From Phytophthora sp. 'mugwort' (lineage: Eukaryota > Oomycota > Peronosporomycetes > Peronosporales > Peronosporaceae), in NCBI GenBank assembly GCA_033558025.1, contig JAUCEF010000003.1:496001-560000 (forward strand): DNA of 64,000 nucleotides, given 5' to 3'. This document shows, in pieces, positions 34,296-43,783 of the stretch. A program made the position numbers and the translations under genes. How positions within the stretch are numbered: the first letter of the stretch is position 1; every line of letters starts with the position of its first letter. The notes beneath the pieces are model-generated. The model saw only the letters and a program-made list of their open reading frames with translations, was not told where the DNA came from and searched no databases.

Positions 34296-34903
34296 GAGGT
34301 TGGGTAGGTCATCCCTCCGATCCGATCCCAGTCTGGGTTCCGTGCTCGAATCCCCAACTTTTGTTTTGGGGATCGGGGAACCGTACCCCCGTTTTCCAGT
34401 TTATGCAAATCTGAGCAACTTATGTAAGTACCTGAGTACCAAGGAAATACGAGGGTTCCAAAAACCCATGAAATCCCAGCAGATAAGAATGGCCCTGATG
34501 CTAATAGCGAGCTGGAGTTTCCCTTTGACGTTGCAGGAGTTCTCGAGTTGTGTTTGCTATTTTGCGTCCCAGAGGTGGTCGTGACAACAATTGGAGACTC
34601 ACGCAGAGGCATAGACGCTTGCTTTGTAAAGCCGTCTACCGTCTTCATTTTTTCAGCTGTAGCCGCCCAGGCATCCATGAGCCCGCCAGGAGCACACATA
34701 AAGGGGAGATCAGCGTTGACTTGGCGAAGAAGGACGATATCGTCTTGCTTGCTGAACTTTTGTTTTGCGCTTTGTCTTCTCCCGTGAGAGTATTCGGCTC
34801 GCTGCCGACGAGACCGAAGTGGAGGTGGCGCTCTGCTCAGTAGATTACGGGGGATCCTGATGACTTTGCTTTGAGACTGGCATCGAGGTGAGCTGGCAGA
34901 CAA
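34151..34903 (-). pseudogene. Myb/SANT-like protein N-terminal region
   Basis: A 250-codon frame with an N-terminal Myb/SANT-like helix set (KFSKQDDIVLLRQVNADLPF, then LMDAWAATAEKMKTV), the DNA-binding module of several oomycete transposon-associated proteins. The downstream residues lose plausible composition, and the continuation lies in the frame of 33003-34295. An acceptor-like TACTTACATAAGTTGCTCAG sits near 34430 on the minus strand. I read this as the 5' part of the neighbouring gene, broken or spliced. Confidence 0.5.
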
Positions 34904-35219
34904 AGACGAATGTTGGCAACTGTGTTGCGTTCGATGATAAGTAGCCTAGCCTGCAGCAAGCGCTAACCATACATTCTGGTGTTGGAAAAACGCGGAATCG
35001 CGTTGTTCCGAAATTTGAAGTACAGTTCTCCTGGTCTTAGTCCGCGTCCTAGTTCACGACCGGGAACGGACTACGAAAACGTTTTGCTACGAAACCTTTC
35101 TATTTCTATATACTTATTTTTATCGCTCAAGACGAACTCACTGTTATTTTGTTTTATAAATTGAGGAATACATTTGCCAGAAAAAAAATGATACCATTGG
35201 AGTGATCTGACTGACTAAA
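34904..35219. other. Unassigned region
   Basis: No gene recognised. It separates the minus-strand Myb-like frame from the plus-strand Crinkler pseudogene and may hold promoter DNA for both. Confidence 0.35.
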
Positions 35220-35249
35220 ATGAGCTGTGTGTGTCGGCTTCTCACTCGA

Positions 35250-36359
35250 GCTTTCTGCGAGGGAAGAACACGGCAGAGGAAGAGTTGACGTGCGCGGTAC
35301 ATGGCGAAGGAACTGTGTTGCCCGTAAAGATTGCGCGCGATGCGAAAGTGAGCGCACTGCAGAGAGCCATTTTTAATGATCAGCAGTACCGCGAGCGCTT
35401 CTCGTTTCCGTCAAGCAGCGCGTTGACGCTCTATTTGGCGAAAGAAAGAATAAAGGCCAGAAAAGCAAGTGGCTGGCGGACGACGACAATTTGGATGCTC
35501 TCTTGCGAGATGTCGATAAACGGTTCACGAAGATGCGTTCGTCGTGGAAACTCGATGACGAGGTGTATTTCGGAGCGAACTTTCAGCCTGGACCGAACCG
35601 ATTCATGTGCTGGTGGAACTCCCAGCACTGCAGGTTGCGAAGTCTCGTTTGATTCAACTACAGGAATCACTCTTGCATCATGTACTGCTAGATGCTCCAA
35701 AGTAGACGTCTGCACGAAGCAATCAGTTCAAGGCGAACCTGCGCTCAACGTACAATTACGACCTCGGAAATGGCAAGCTGCGCTGCATGTTGCTGGGCAC
35801 AGCTCTTCCATCGGAGTTGGTGATAACCTCTCATTTGTTTCGCCGGAGTAACGAATTCCTCCTGAGAAATTGATGGGATTATCTCATATCGACGATGTGA
35901 GAAACGGTTTGCAAGCCTCTTGAGCATGCGTTCGACCATTTCCAGATCAGCTTCATCTACGACAAGAGCACCGACGCCTACCATCTGAAGGTTTTCGATC
36001 GTCCATTGAAAAGACAACGTTTGTTCGACAAACTAGGCGAGGAGCAGAAGACGATTTTTCTCCAAGGTCAAATATTACCAAGCGACTGGGAAATGCAGGG
36101 ACAAAGATTTGCATCTGCAATAGCCTATGATCTCCAGACAACTTTTGGTGATGTTGAAGGTCGTGCAATTTCCTTTCGCTCCCTCGAGCGTCCCTACAAG
36201 CGCTATTTGAACTTGCAAACTCGGTTAGCGCGAATGAAAGCGCCAGAGGAACAGTGGATCAAGCCAGAGGAAAATGAGTTTGAAGACTTTTGGTCCGAGG
36301 GGATATCATTGGCTGAGAAGATGGATTTTTATTATGCGCAACAAGCTGAGCAACGTTGA
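35250..36359 (+). pseudogene. Crinkler (CRN) effector pseudogene with HNH-type C-terminal region
   Basis: Pieces in order on the plus strand: a ubiquitin-like header LTCAVHGEGTVLPVKIARD followed by LTLYLAK (35280-35450), a variant of the LxLFLAK host-translocation motif; then IHVLVELP (35601-35624), matching the HVLVxxP motif that ends the CRN DWL region; then a C-terminal region with GTALPSELVITSHLFRR and EHAFDHFQISFIYD, an HNH_2-like nuclease pattern seen in CRN C-termini. CRNs are secreted oomycete effectors acting in host nuclei. No start codon precedes the header in frame. There are frame breaks near 35452, 35600 and 35880, and a stop at about 35703. It cannot encode an effector as read. 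Confidence 0.72.
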
Positions 36360-37342
36360 CGGACATCAAGATCTACGCGGGCACATTGTAGCTCCACTAG
36401 ATTGCAACATAATCACTTGAAAAAAAATTGTCCAGTACGCAGATCTACTTGCAATACAACTTTCCTGTGAGTCTTGGTGGCTCTCGATGCCTGTGCACGC
36501 TGCTACCGCTCGCGATCGTCGCTTATCTTCGTCGTTCGCTTTGGCCTGCTTGCTTCTACTGATGGTCATGAAATAACCTCAATTGAGGTTTTATGCCAAG
36601 TTCCGAGTTCCAGAACCGCGTTCCGAGCCGGTTCCAAAACGATGTCGTACTTACTAGTTGCTGTAGTGCTTCAATTCTATACTTAAGTAGTGAATTACAA
36701 GTAATTGGCGAATTGTGGATGCTTCGGGTTCGGAAATTCTCGGAACCACCTTTTATAACTAACTAGAGGCTGCGGTTAAGTTGACATCAGTGCTGTTGGT
36801 GCTCGGGTTCCCAGGTTCCCAAATTTTATATGATTATATATAAAGTATAGAAAGGGGTACAGATACCCCTCGCCAATTTAATACCTTCGGTGGAAGCTAT
36901 TCGTATTAAGTATAGCATCTTATTAGATATTAGAGCGGTGACTTTTCATACAAACAACAATGGTGAGCGAAAGTCGGTCGATGCCTCAACTATTAGGTTT
37001 AATGAATTATTAGCTTGCACAGCTACTAAATTGGCGGGGGGAACTATAGTATTTCGAAGTACATGTACAGTACAGTACGACGCTGCACCCGTTCGTCCTG
37101 GCGTTGAGCTCCGGCTGGGGATGGTCTGCAAAAACTGCCGGAGATTACTCGCTTGATTCATCTCCACCCGAGTGTCTTGTTTGTCGTCGTAGTTGATGCG
37201 CATGCAAGTTGCATGCTTAGCTCTGTAATGCGCAGGAGGAACGACTATAGCATGGGGATCAGTGAGGAACGGCAGCTCATATTCATTTGCATGGAGTCAA
37301 TATCGCTTTACGGAAGAGCCCCACGCATAATTAAAGACGTGT
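36360..37342. other. Unassigned AT-rich region
   Basis: Nothing recognisable. It includes repeated GGTTCC-type words near 36600-36820 and AT-rich DNA. The end is the likely 3' flank of the minus-strand FYVE gene. Confidence 0.35.
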
Positions 37343-38602
37343 CTACCATTGGAGCTTCTCCACGGCCACATTCCGAGCGGGCAGCGACTTGGCCTCCAGT
37401 AAGCACTCGAGGCAGAATAGCATCGATTTCTGCAGCACTTCACTGCCAAGACCCAAACAAATTTTCTTGCTCACAGAGCACTTGCCGCAAAGCACACGAC
37501 GGCAAATCTGGCACGTGCCTCCGCGCTGCATCACCAAAGTGCTGAACCTGCTCAGGCTTCGCTTGCAGTTGGCGCAGTGGCTGCTTGAAGTCATGCGCCC
37601 TAGGACACTGCCGGTGCCAGGACGCACCTGTCGAGTAGCCTGCTTCATCATCCACGTGAGTTTATGGCCGTTGGCACATTCCATACTGGTGGCAAGAGCC
37701 ATGAGCTTCTCTGCGTAAGCCGCCGCAGCCACGTTGACTGGCAGGTCGCCGTCCATCTCGATGAACGCACGCGAGAACATTTCGACCGTACGGTGGCGCG
37801 TGTTGGCCATCTGAATCCTGTTGCCGAATGTCTGGCAGCCGGACATGTTGCCACGGATGGTATTCGCTGGGCACGGCAGGTTGAGGACGTCGGAGAGGTC
37901 GACGGACTGACGAATGCCGTAGGCCACGACTTCGCCCTTGGAATCCGTCGTAAGACCGGAGCCCTCGAGGAACAGAAAGTCGCGGGCTTGACTGAAGCGG
38001 CCGTACGACTGCAGCCCCCATTTGAGGCCGATGAAGTTAAGCGGATTCTCCGGCGTCGGACGTACCAATACCGCGAGTAGACGTGCGTCCTCGAGCTCCG
38101 TGCCCAGATATGATTCACGCATCTTAGCGTTCATTTCCGTGTCGGCGAGCATGCCCAACGCGGCGTCTTCCGCCGTGCCGTCAATGACGCCGGAGATGAC
38201 GACGGCAGGGGGTCGAGCTGTCTTTCGGTGCTTTCGGTGTTGGTGCGCGCTGCCCGACGACGTTGAGGACACTAGACTGGCAATCTTGTCCAAGGTTGAT
38301 CGCTGCGAGCTGGAGTTTGACGAAGAAGACCTAGAGGTCATGTCGGCTGTATCAGCCCGCGACTCCGTATGCTCTGCGACGCCGTGCAGGGCGCGTCGCG
38401 CACGGTAGGCGCGGACGTCGTCCATGGTCTTGACGAGCTTCCAAGCCGTCGTGTCAAGTTGGCGGCCCCCCGCTGCAAAGGCACTACGCAGCTCGAGCGT
38501 GTTCTGCACGACTGCATCCACCTCAGCAAGCAGAGCCGTCTGGCGTTCGGGAGTGAGCTCGAACGGGGGTAGCTCCACCTCCTTGACATTAAACTTGGGC
38601 AT
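37343..38602 (-). CDS. START-like / FYVE-type zinc finger protein, copy 2
   Basis: An uninterrupted 419-codon frame, clearly paralogous to 18799-20025 along its whole length (shared phrases AVVQ.TLELR.AFA, PPAVV.SG.IDGTAEDAALG, DFIGLKWGLQSYGRFSQARD). It has the same architecture: a START-like lipid-binding region and a C-terminal FYVE-type zinc cluster (CANC, CQIC, CGKC, CLEC). It differs mainly in the Ser-rich linker and near the zinc finger, with a few extra residues around GTGSVLGRMTSS. Same strand as copy 1 and about 17 kb away, so a former tandem duplication pushed apart by transposons is likely. Intact. Confidence 0.86.
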   Translation of the reverse strand: MPKFNVKEVELPPFELTPERQTALLAEVDAVVQNTLELRSAFAAGGRQLDTTAWKLVKTMDDVRAYRARRALHGVAEHTESRADTADMTSRSSSSNSSSQRSTLDKIASLVSSTSSGSAHQHRKHRKTARPPAVVISGVIDGTAEDAALGMLADTEMNAKMRESYLGTELEDARLLAVLVRPTPENPLNFIGLKWGLQSYGRFSQARDFLFLEGSGLTTDSKGEVVAYGIRQSVDLSDVLNLPCPANTIRGNMSGCQTFGNRIQMANTRHRTVEMFSRAFIEMDGDLPVNVAAAAYAEKLMALATSMECANGHKLTWMMKQATRQVRPGTGSVLGRMTSSSHCANCKRSLSRFSTLVMQRGGTCQICRRVLCGKCSVSKKICLGLGSEVLQKSMLFCLECLLEAKSLPARNVAVEKLQW

Positions 38603-39206
38603 GGTGAACGTACTTGCGAGCCACGCGTAGTTTCTTCAAATGGTGGCTATTCACTGCGCACTGAGTGGAGGTGGTGCCTACCATGAGCTGTGAACAGCAT
38701 CAATACGCTCCAGGTGAAAAAACGCTGGTTGGCACATCGCCCGCCTTTATCTTGGCTGCTGCCACTGGAGATGTGTAGACTTGAGCGCACCGTCCGCATC
38801 ACGGTTTGCGACGCAGCGCTGCAACACTCGTCATGCTTGAAAGTTTGCCGCGCTCCGAGAGACTCCACGGTGCCTAAGCAGAAAGCTTGGATATCGATGG
38901 ACACTGCGTGTTTGAACCTGGGTACTTACTTGCACTCGCCAGTTGATAGTACACGAACGCTAGCGCATATCTGAGATCCAAGGGTATAGTGTTTCCGTTG
39001 CTCACGCCTTGACATGTGGCTCTCGCTTAAAGTTTTGGATGACACTCCTGGCTTTTTAAAGCCTTATTGAAAAGCCTCGGTTTCTAACTCTTGGGCCAGG
39101 TATGCAGCTCAACTTTCAGCTCAACATTGCTCAATCACTATTGGTACGTGTAACTAACTTCCGCAATCACAACGCATATGGTTTTTGACTGAGGTGATAC
39201 ATATTT
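38603..39206. other. Unassigned region upstream of FYVE copy 2
   Basis: Likely promoter and 5' flank of the minus-strand FYVE gene. No other feature is seen before the palindrome starts at 39207. Confidence 0.35.
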
Positions 39207-41116
39207 GAGATCTCCTACTTCATACCACTAATTCTTGTAGTTGTGTTGTTGAAAAGTGGACACGAGATGTATAATTACCGACACATCTATGTACAATTGC
39301 ACTGGTAGCGCTCATCGCCTCCACACTGTTAGCGCTCACCGCCTACCTCCTCTATTGCTAGATTATCTATATCTCTGCTAGCATCTACCTCGTAACGCAT
39401 CACCGGAACCTCCACCCAGAAGCCTGTTAAGCAATTCATAGTCGGGCTCCGACTCCAGTAAGTTCTGCTCTGCAACTTCTAGTCCCCTGTTTGCTTTGGG
39501 ATAATGCTCGCCTTCACAAACCCGTTCGTGATGACTGCGACTGTCAGGGTAGCCCACGCATTTTTTGCCCACGAAATTAGTTGCGGTCTTGAAGGAGCCT
39601 TTAACTTGAACGGCAGCGTGGCCGTTGATGTCCTCAATTGCTGTAGCATATTGTTAGCCCAGTTCTTTATTCTCCCTCGTGATATGAGCCGGTTGACACA
39701 TGAAAGTGTAGCCGGCAGGTATCGGCATCAACTCCACGTTAAGTATTCTAGCGAAAATACGAACATATTAGCGCCAGTGGCCGGAGCCGGTTGACACATG
39801 AAAGTGTAGCCGGCAGGTATCGGCATCAACTCCACGTTAAGTATTCTAGCGAAAATACGAACATATTGACGCCAGTGGCTGGAACCGTCCAGCAGCAGCA
39901 AGACGGGCTTCTTCATATCGCCCCTGTTTCAAAGTGATGCAATAACCACTGGATAGTGAGCTCGCTGTTCCACCAGCCTGCTCGATTCCCATAAGCTGCA
40001 CTCCATTTCGTTCCCGTTGAAGCTGTCGCCACAGGGTAGCACCAAAACCGTGTTGAAAAGCGGTATTCTCCCACGCGCGCTGCGCATCCACCGATGGTTT
40101 GGTCTTAAAGACCAGAAACGGATCGTACTTTTGCCCGTGACTGTCTCCTAACAGCATCAACGTAACGCGATCCTTGTCTCTGCCTGCACTTTTCATCCAG
40201 ACAGTCCGGGTACCGGCCGATGCTATAGTCTTTGTTGGCAAATACTCGTAGTTTATTGCTGCACACAGCGCAACAGTTAGTAAATTACAGTAAATAAATA
40301 CAGAATTGCTCTTACCGGTCTGGTCCGCATTAAATACCCGGTCGACGCCAAGTTCTGCCATCTCTTGGCGCACCTTGATGCCGAAATCCGCAGCAACAGT
40401 GGCAGCGTCTTCGGGGTTTTTCTGACTTTGGCGGGTATGGCGACGAATAGCCAACTTGTTCCGACGGAGTAAAGAATGTAACCATGTCTGAGATGCGGCG
40501 AATTTCTCGGACGGAAGCCCAGCGCTGTCGCACACGTCCTTAGCTTGCATCCGTACCATTAGGCCGGTCACCGGTATACCCTCCGCTCTTGTGAGTTGAT
40601 CCACAGCACAACTAGCTTCTCCAGCGCAGGAAACAAGGATGCCGACGCGCCAGCTCGGCGGTCGTTGCAGTGGGACCCGCAACCAGTCTCGCACTTCTCT
40701 AGGATGAGAGCGCGCTGCTTCAGCCAGTTGTAGATTTGTCGTTTTTTTTGCCAGGAACTTGCTCTCGGGCTAACAAGGGGAAGAAATGCTTGACAGTTGC
40801 GTGCATCTTGTCTTTTGAAACCATGGCGTCGTGAAACCACTTCTGTTTGAAGTGGTACGAGATGGCGACGCGCTTAAACTGCTTCGGGCCTTTTCCGATG
40901 TCCGTCGTCCTCGTCCGCCCTTTTTGCTGGCCTGATGTGCGCGTCATGATGCGTTTCGGATAATGAATGGCTGGCCTCTATCGCTTACCGCAGCATTTCT
41001 GCACTCTGAATTAGGAGATCTGAACCGGTGGCCTGGCTGCTATGTTCGCTCCTATTGGCTAATGGGCAGTACGAATTAGGAGATCTTCTCTGAAGTAGGA
41101 AATCTCGAATACGGTA
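39207..41116 (-). mobile_element. pogo-like DNA transposon, left (inverted) copy
   Basis: Mirror image of the right copy. The inner terminus is intact (CTCGAATACGGTA ending 41116). The outer terminus is degenerate: upstream of GAGATCTCC the sequence reads TACATATTT instead of TACCGTATTC. This left copy therefore has only one good end. Confidence 0.82.
39329..40947 (-). pseudogene. pogo/Tc5-like DDE transposase (left arm, mirror copy)
   Basis: Exact mirror of 41530-43148, with the same intron (40259-40315), the same A8 frameshift and the same 98-bp tandem duplication (39682-39877). The two genes are divergently oriented from the 190-bp loop. Identical lesions show that one copy was made from the other after the gene was already dead. 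Confidence 0.85.
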
Positions 41117-42161
41117 AGGCCGGCTATGATTCATTTTGGTACTAAGTCGTGCACATCGTGTTCAGCAGGGCATATCAAACATTCGAGCCCAATAAAATGT
41201 GAACAAAGAAAAGTATTAAACGTCTTTGAAGTAGGATTGCACATCATCATCGGATTTTGCAGGTTATCGATTGGTACCGATGCACCAAATGAGGTGCACA
41301 GCTGGCGTACAGCGTCTTCAAATTTGGTTTTGTAGTACCAAAATGAATCATAGCCGGCCTTACCGTATTCGAGATTTCCTACTTCAGAGAAGATCTCCTA
41401 ATTCGTACTGCCCATTAGCCAATAGGAGCGAACATAGCAGCCAGGCCACCGGTTCAGATCTCCTAATTCAGAGTGCAGAAATGCTGCGGTAAGCGATAGA
41501 GGCCAGCCATTCATTATCCGAAACGCATCATGACGCGCACATCAGGCCAGCAAAAAGGGCGGACGAGGACGACGGACATCGGAAAAGGCCCGAAGCAGTT
41601 TAAGCGCGTCGCCATCTCGTACCACTTCAAACAGAAGTGGTTTCACGACGCCATGGTTTCAAAAGACAAGATGCACGCAACTGTCAAGCATTTCTTCCCC
41701 TTGTTAGCCCGAGAGCAAGTTCCTGGCAAAAAAAACGACAAATCTACAACTGGCTGAAGCAGCGCGCTCTCATCCTAGAGAAGTGCGAGACTGGTTGCGG
41801 GTCCCACTGCAACGACCGCCGAGCTGGCGCGTCGGCATCCTTGTTTCCTGCGCTGGAGAAGCTAGTTGTGCTGTGGATCAACTCACAAGAGCGGAGGGTA
41901 TACCGGTGACCGGCCTAATGGTACGGATGCAAGCTAAGGACGTGTGCGACAGCGCTGGGCTTCCGTCCGAGAAATTCGCCGCATCTCAGACATGGTTACA
42001 TTCTTTACTCCGTCGGAACAAGTTGGCTATTCGTCGCCATACCCGCCAAAGTCAGAAAAACCCCGAAGACGCTGCCACTGTTGCTGCGGATTTCGGCATC
42101 AAGGTGCGCCAAGAGATGGCAGAACTTGGCGTCGACCGGGTATTTAATGCGGACCAGACCG

Positions 42162-42218
42162 GTAAGAGCAATTCTGTATTTATTTACTGTAATTTACTAA
42201 CTGTTGCGCTGTGTGCAG
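42162..42218 (+). other. Spliceosomal intron in transposase
   Basis: GTAAGA donor, TTACTAACTG branch site, TGTGCAG acceptor, 57 nt (a multiple of three, no stop). Removal joins FNADQT to AINYEYLPTKT. The mirror copy is 40259-40315. Confidence 0.85.
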
Positions 42219-42599
42219 CAATAAACTACGAGTATTTGCCAACAAAGACTATAGCATCGGCCGGTACCCGGACTGTCTGGATGAAAAGTGCAGGCAGAGA
42301 CAAGGATCGCGTTACGTTGATGCTGTTAGGAGACAGTCACGGGCAAAAGTACGATCCGTTTCTGGTCTTTAAGACCAAACCATCGGTGGATGCGCAGCGC
42401 GCGTGGGAGAATACCGCTTTTCAACACGGTTTTGGTGCTACCCTGTGGCGACAGCTTCAACGGGAACGAAATGGAGTGCAGCTTATGGGAATCGAGCAGG
42501 CTGGTGGAACAGCGAGCTCACTATCCAGTGGTTATTGCATCACTTTGAAACAGGGGCGATATGAAGAAGCCCGTCTTGCTGCTGCTGGACGGTTCCAGC

Positions 42600-42795
42600 C
42601 ACTGGCGTCAATATGTTCGTATTTTCGCTAGAATACTTAACGTGGAGTTGATGCCGATACCTGCCGGCTACACTTTCATGTGTCAACCGGCTCCGGCCAC
42701 TGGCGCTAATATGTTCGTATTTTCGCTAGAATACTTAACGTGGAGTTGATGCCGATACCTGCCGGCTACACTTTCATGTGTCAACCGGCTCATAT
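42600..42795 (+). repeat. 98-bp tandem duplication inside transposase
   Basis: The unit starting CACTGGCG and ending about CAACCGGCTC occurs twice in tandem with two or three base differences (GTCAAT vs GCTAAT). Since 98 is not a multiple of three it breaks the frame around the catalytic domain. Mirrored at 39682-39877. Confidence 0.88.
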
Positions 42796-43501
42796 CACGA
42801 GGGAGAATAAAGAACTGGGCTAACAATATGCTACAGCAATTGAGGACATCAACGGCCACGCTGCCGTTCAAGTTAAAGGCTCCTTCAAGACCGCAACTAA
42901 TTTCGTGGGCAAAAAATGCGTGGGCTACCCTGACAGTCGCAGTCATCACGAACGGGTTTGTGAAGGCGAGCATTATCCCAAAGCAAACAGGGGACTAGAA
43001 GTTGCAGAGCAGAACTTACTGGAGTCGGAGCCCGACTATGAATTGCTTAACAGGCTTCTGGGTGGAGGTTCCGGTGATGCGTTACGAGGTAGATGCTAGC
43101 AGAGATATAGATAATCTAGCAATAGAGGAGGTAGGCGGTGAGCGCTAACAGTGTGGAGGCGATGAGCGCTACCAGTGCAATTGTACATAGATGTGTCGGT
43201 AATTATACATCTCGTGTCCACTTTTCAACAACACAACTACAAGAATTAGTGGTATGAAGTAGGAGATCTCGAATACGGTATTCATGTACTTGAAGGCTGC
43301 GTTCTTTGCATTATGGTCTAACTATGTACCCCATTGACTGCCGGTACTCGCTATTTATACATGTACAGTACTAAGGAGTCCTTTCGACGCGTATTCGCCA
43401 GATGAGATTAGCGCTGTCGGGCCGTTCGCGGTGACGCAGCTGGGGGCGAAGGACCACGTCGTCGCCATTATCGTTCAGATCCCTAAAGAGCTAGTATCGC
43501 T

Positions 43502-43544
43502 CTTAACGGTGCTGACGCTCGTTGGTAGCGTCAGCACCGTTAAG
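43502..43544. repeat. Perfect 18-bp hairpin
   Basis: CTTAACGGTGCTGACGCT (43502-43519), loop CGTTGGT, then its exact reverse complement (43527-43544). It lies within a GC-rich open stretch (about 43380-43560, phrase ISAVGPFAVTQLGAKDHVVA) of unknown identity, unlike its AT-rich surroundings. Confidence 0.85.
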
Positions 43545-43783
43545 AACGAAATCAAGGACTGCACATAAAAAACGCATTATACGTGTGAATTGCACAACAA
43601 TGTATGAGATCGGGGAATTTCACAATAGTCAATCACAGCAGAATTTAAGTCAATTTATCGAATCAGATGTGATGATGCGTATCATTTTAAATAATAATAG
43701 ATCGGCTAGGAATCACTTCGCAGCCAGCCAGCGTATTCCTCAAGTAGACTCCTCAAGGCCCCGCTCCCTTCTCCTCACCCACG

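Larger units (their letters stand above)
41530..43148 (+). pseudogene. pogo/Tc5-like DDE transposase (right arm)
   Basis: Starts MTRTSGQQKGRTRTTDIGKG; helix-turn-helix to about 41770; DNA-binding region with SQTWLHSLLRRNKLAIRRH; first Asp FNADQT (42150); second Asp LLLLDGSSHW (42590); third block YTFMCQPA (42680); C-terminus SWAKNAWATLTVAVITNGF (42900) and to VGGER near 43148. A 57-nt GT-AG intron (42162-42218) with TACTAAC branch site sits inside the DQT/A codon. Two lesions inactivate it: a frameshift in an A8 run near 41735, and a 98-bp tandem duplication (42600-42697 / 42698-42795) that shifts the frame. Both are also in the other arm. Confidence 0.85.
39207..43270. repeat. Giant palindrome: two 1937-bp arms around a 190-bp loop
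   Basis: Left arm 39207-41143 and right arm 41334-43270 are reverse complements of exactly equal length. Every translated frame in one arm has an identical counterpart in the other, so identity is at or near 100%. The loop is 41144-41333. Any position p in one arm maps to 82477-p in the other. Each arm contains one pogo-like transposon, heads toward the centre. On the inner side the symmetry runs 27 bp past the transposon end; on the outer side it stops inside the left terminal inverted repeat. Confidence 0.95.
41361..43280 (+). mobile_element. pogo-like DNA transposon, right copy, complete ends
   Basis: The 5' end TACCGTATTCGAGATTTCC (41361) and the 3' end, whose reverse complement reads TACCGTATTCGAGATCTCC (ending 43280), form terminal inverted repeats of about 24 bp (CCGTATTCGAGATYTCCTACTTCA). 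They are flanked by TA on both sides, the target preference of the Tc1/mariner/pogo superfamily. Total about 1.92 kb with one transposase gene. Confidence 0.85.

Noticed and set aside
35745..36168. Minus-strand open frames opposite the Crinkler C-terminal region
   Set aside because: The plus strand carries recognisable HNH-like motifs; the minus frames are shadows.
39207..43270. Palindrome considered as inverted terminal repeats of a larger virus or transposon
   Set aside because: Each arm holds a full transposase gene with its own TIRs; the 190-bp loop encodes nothing.
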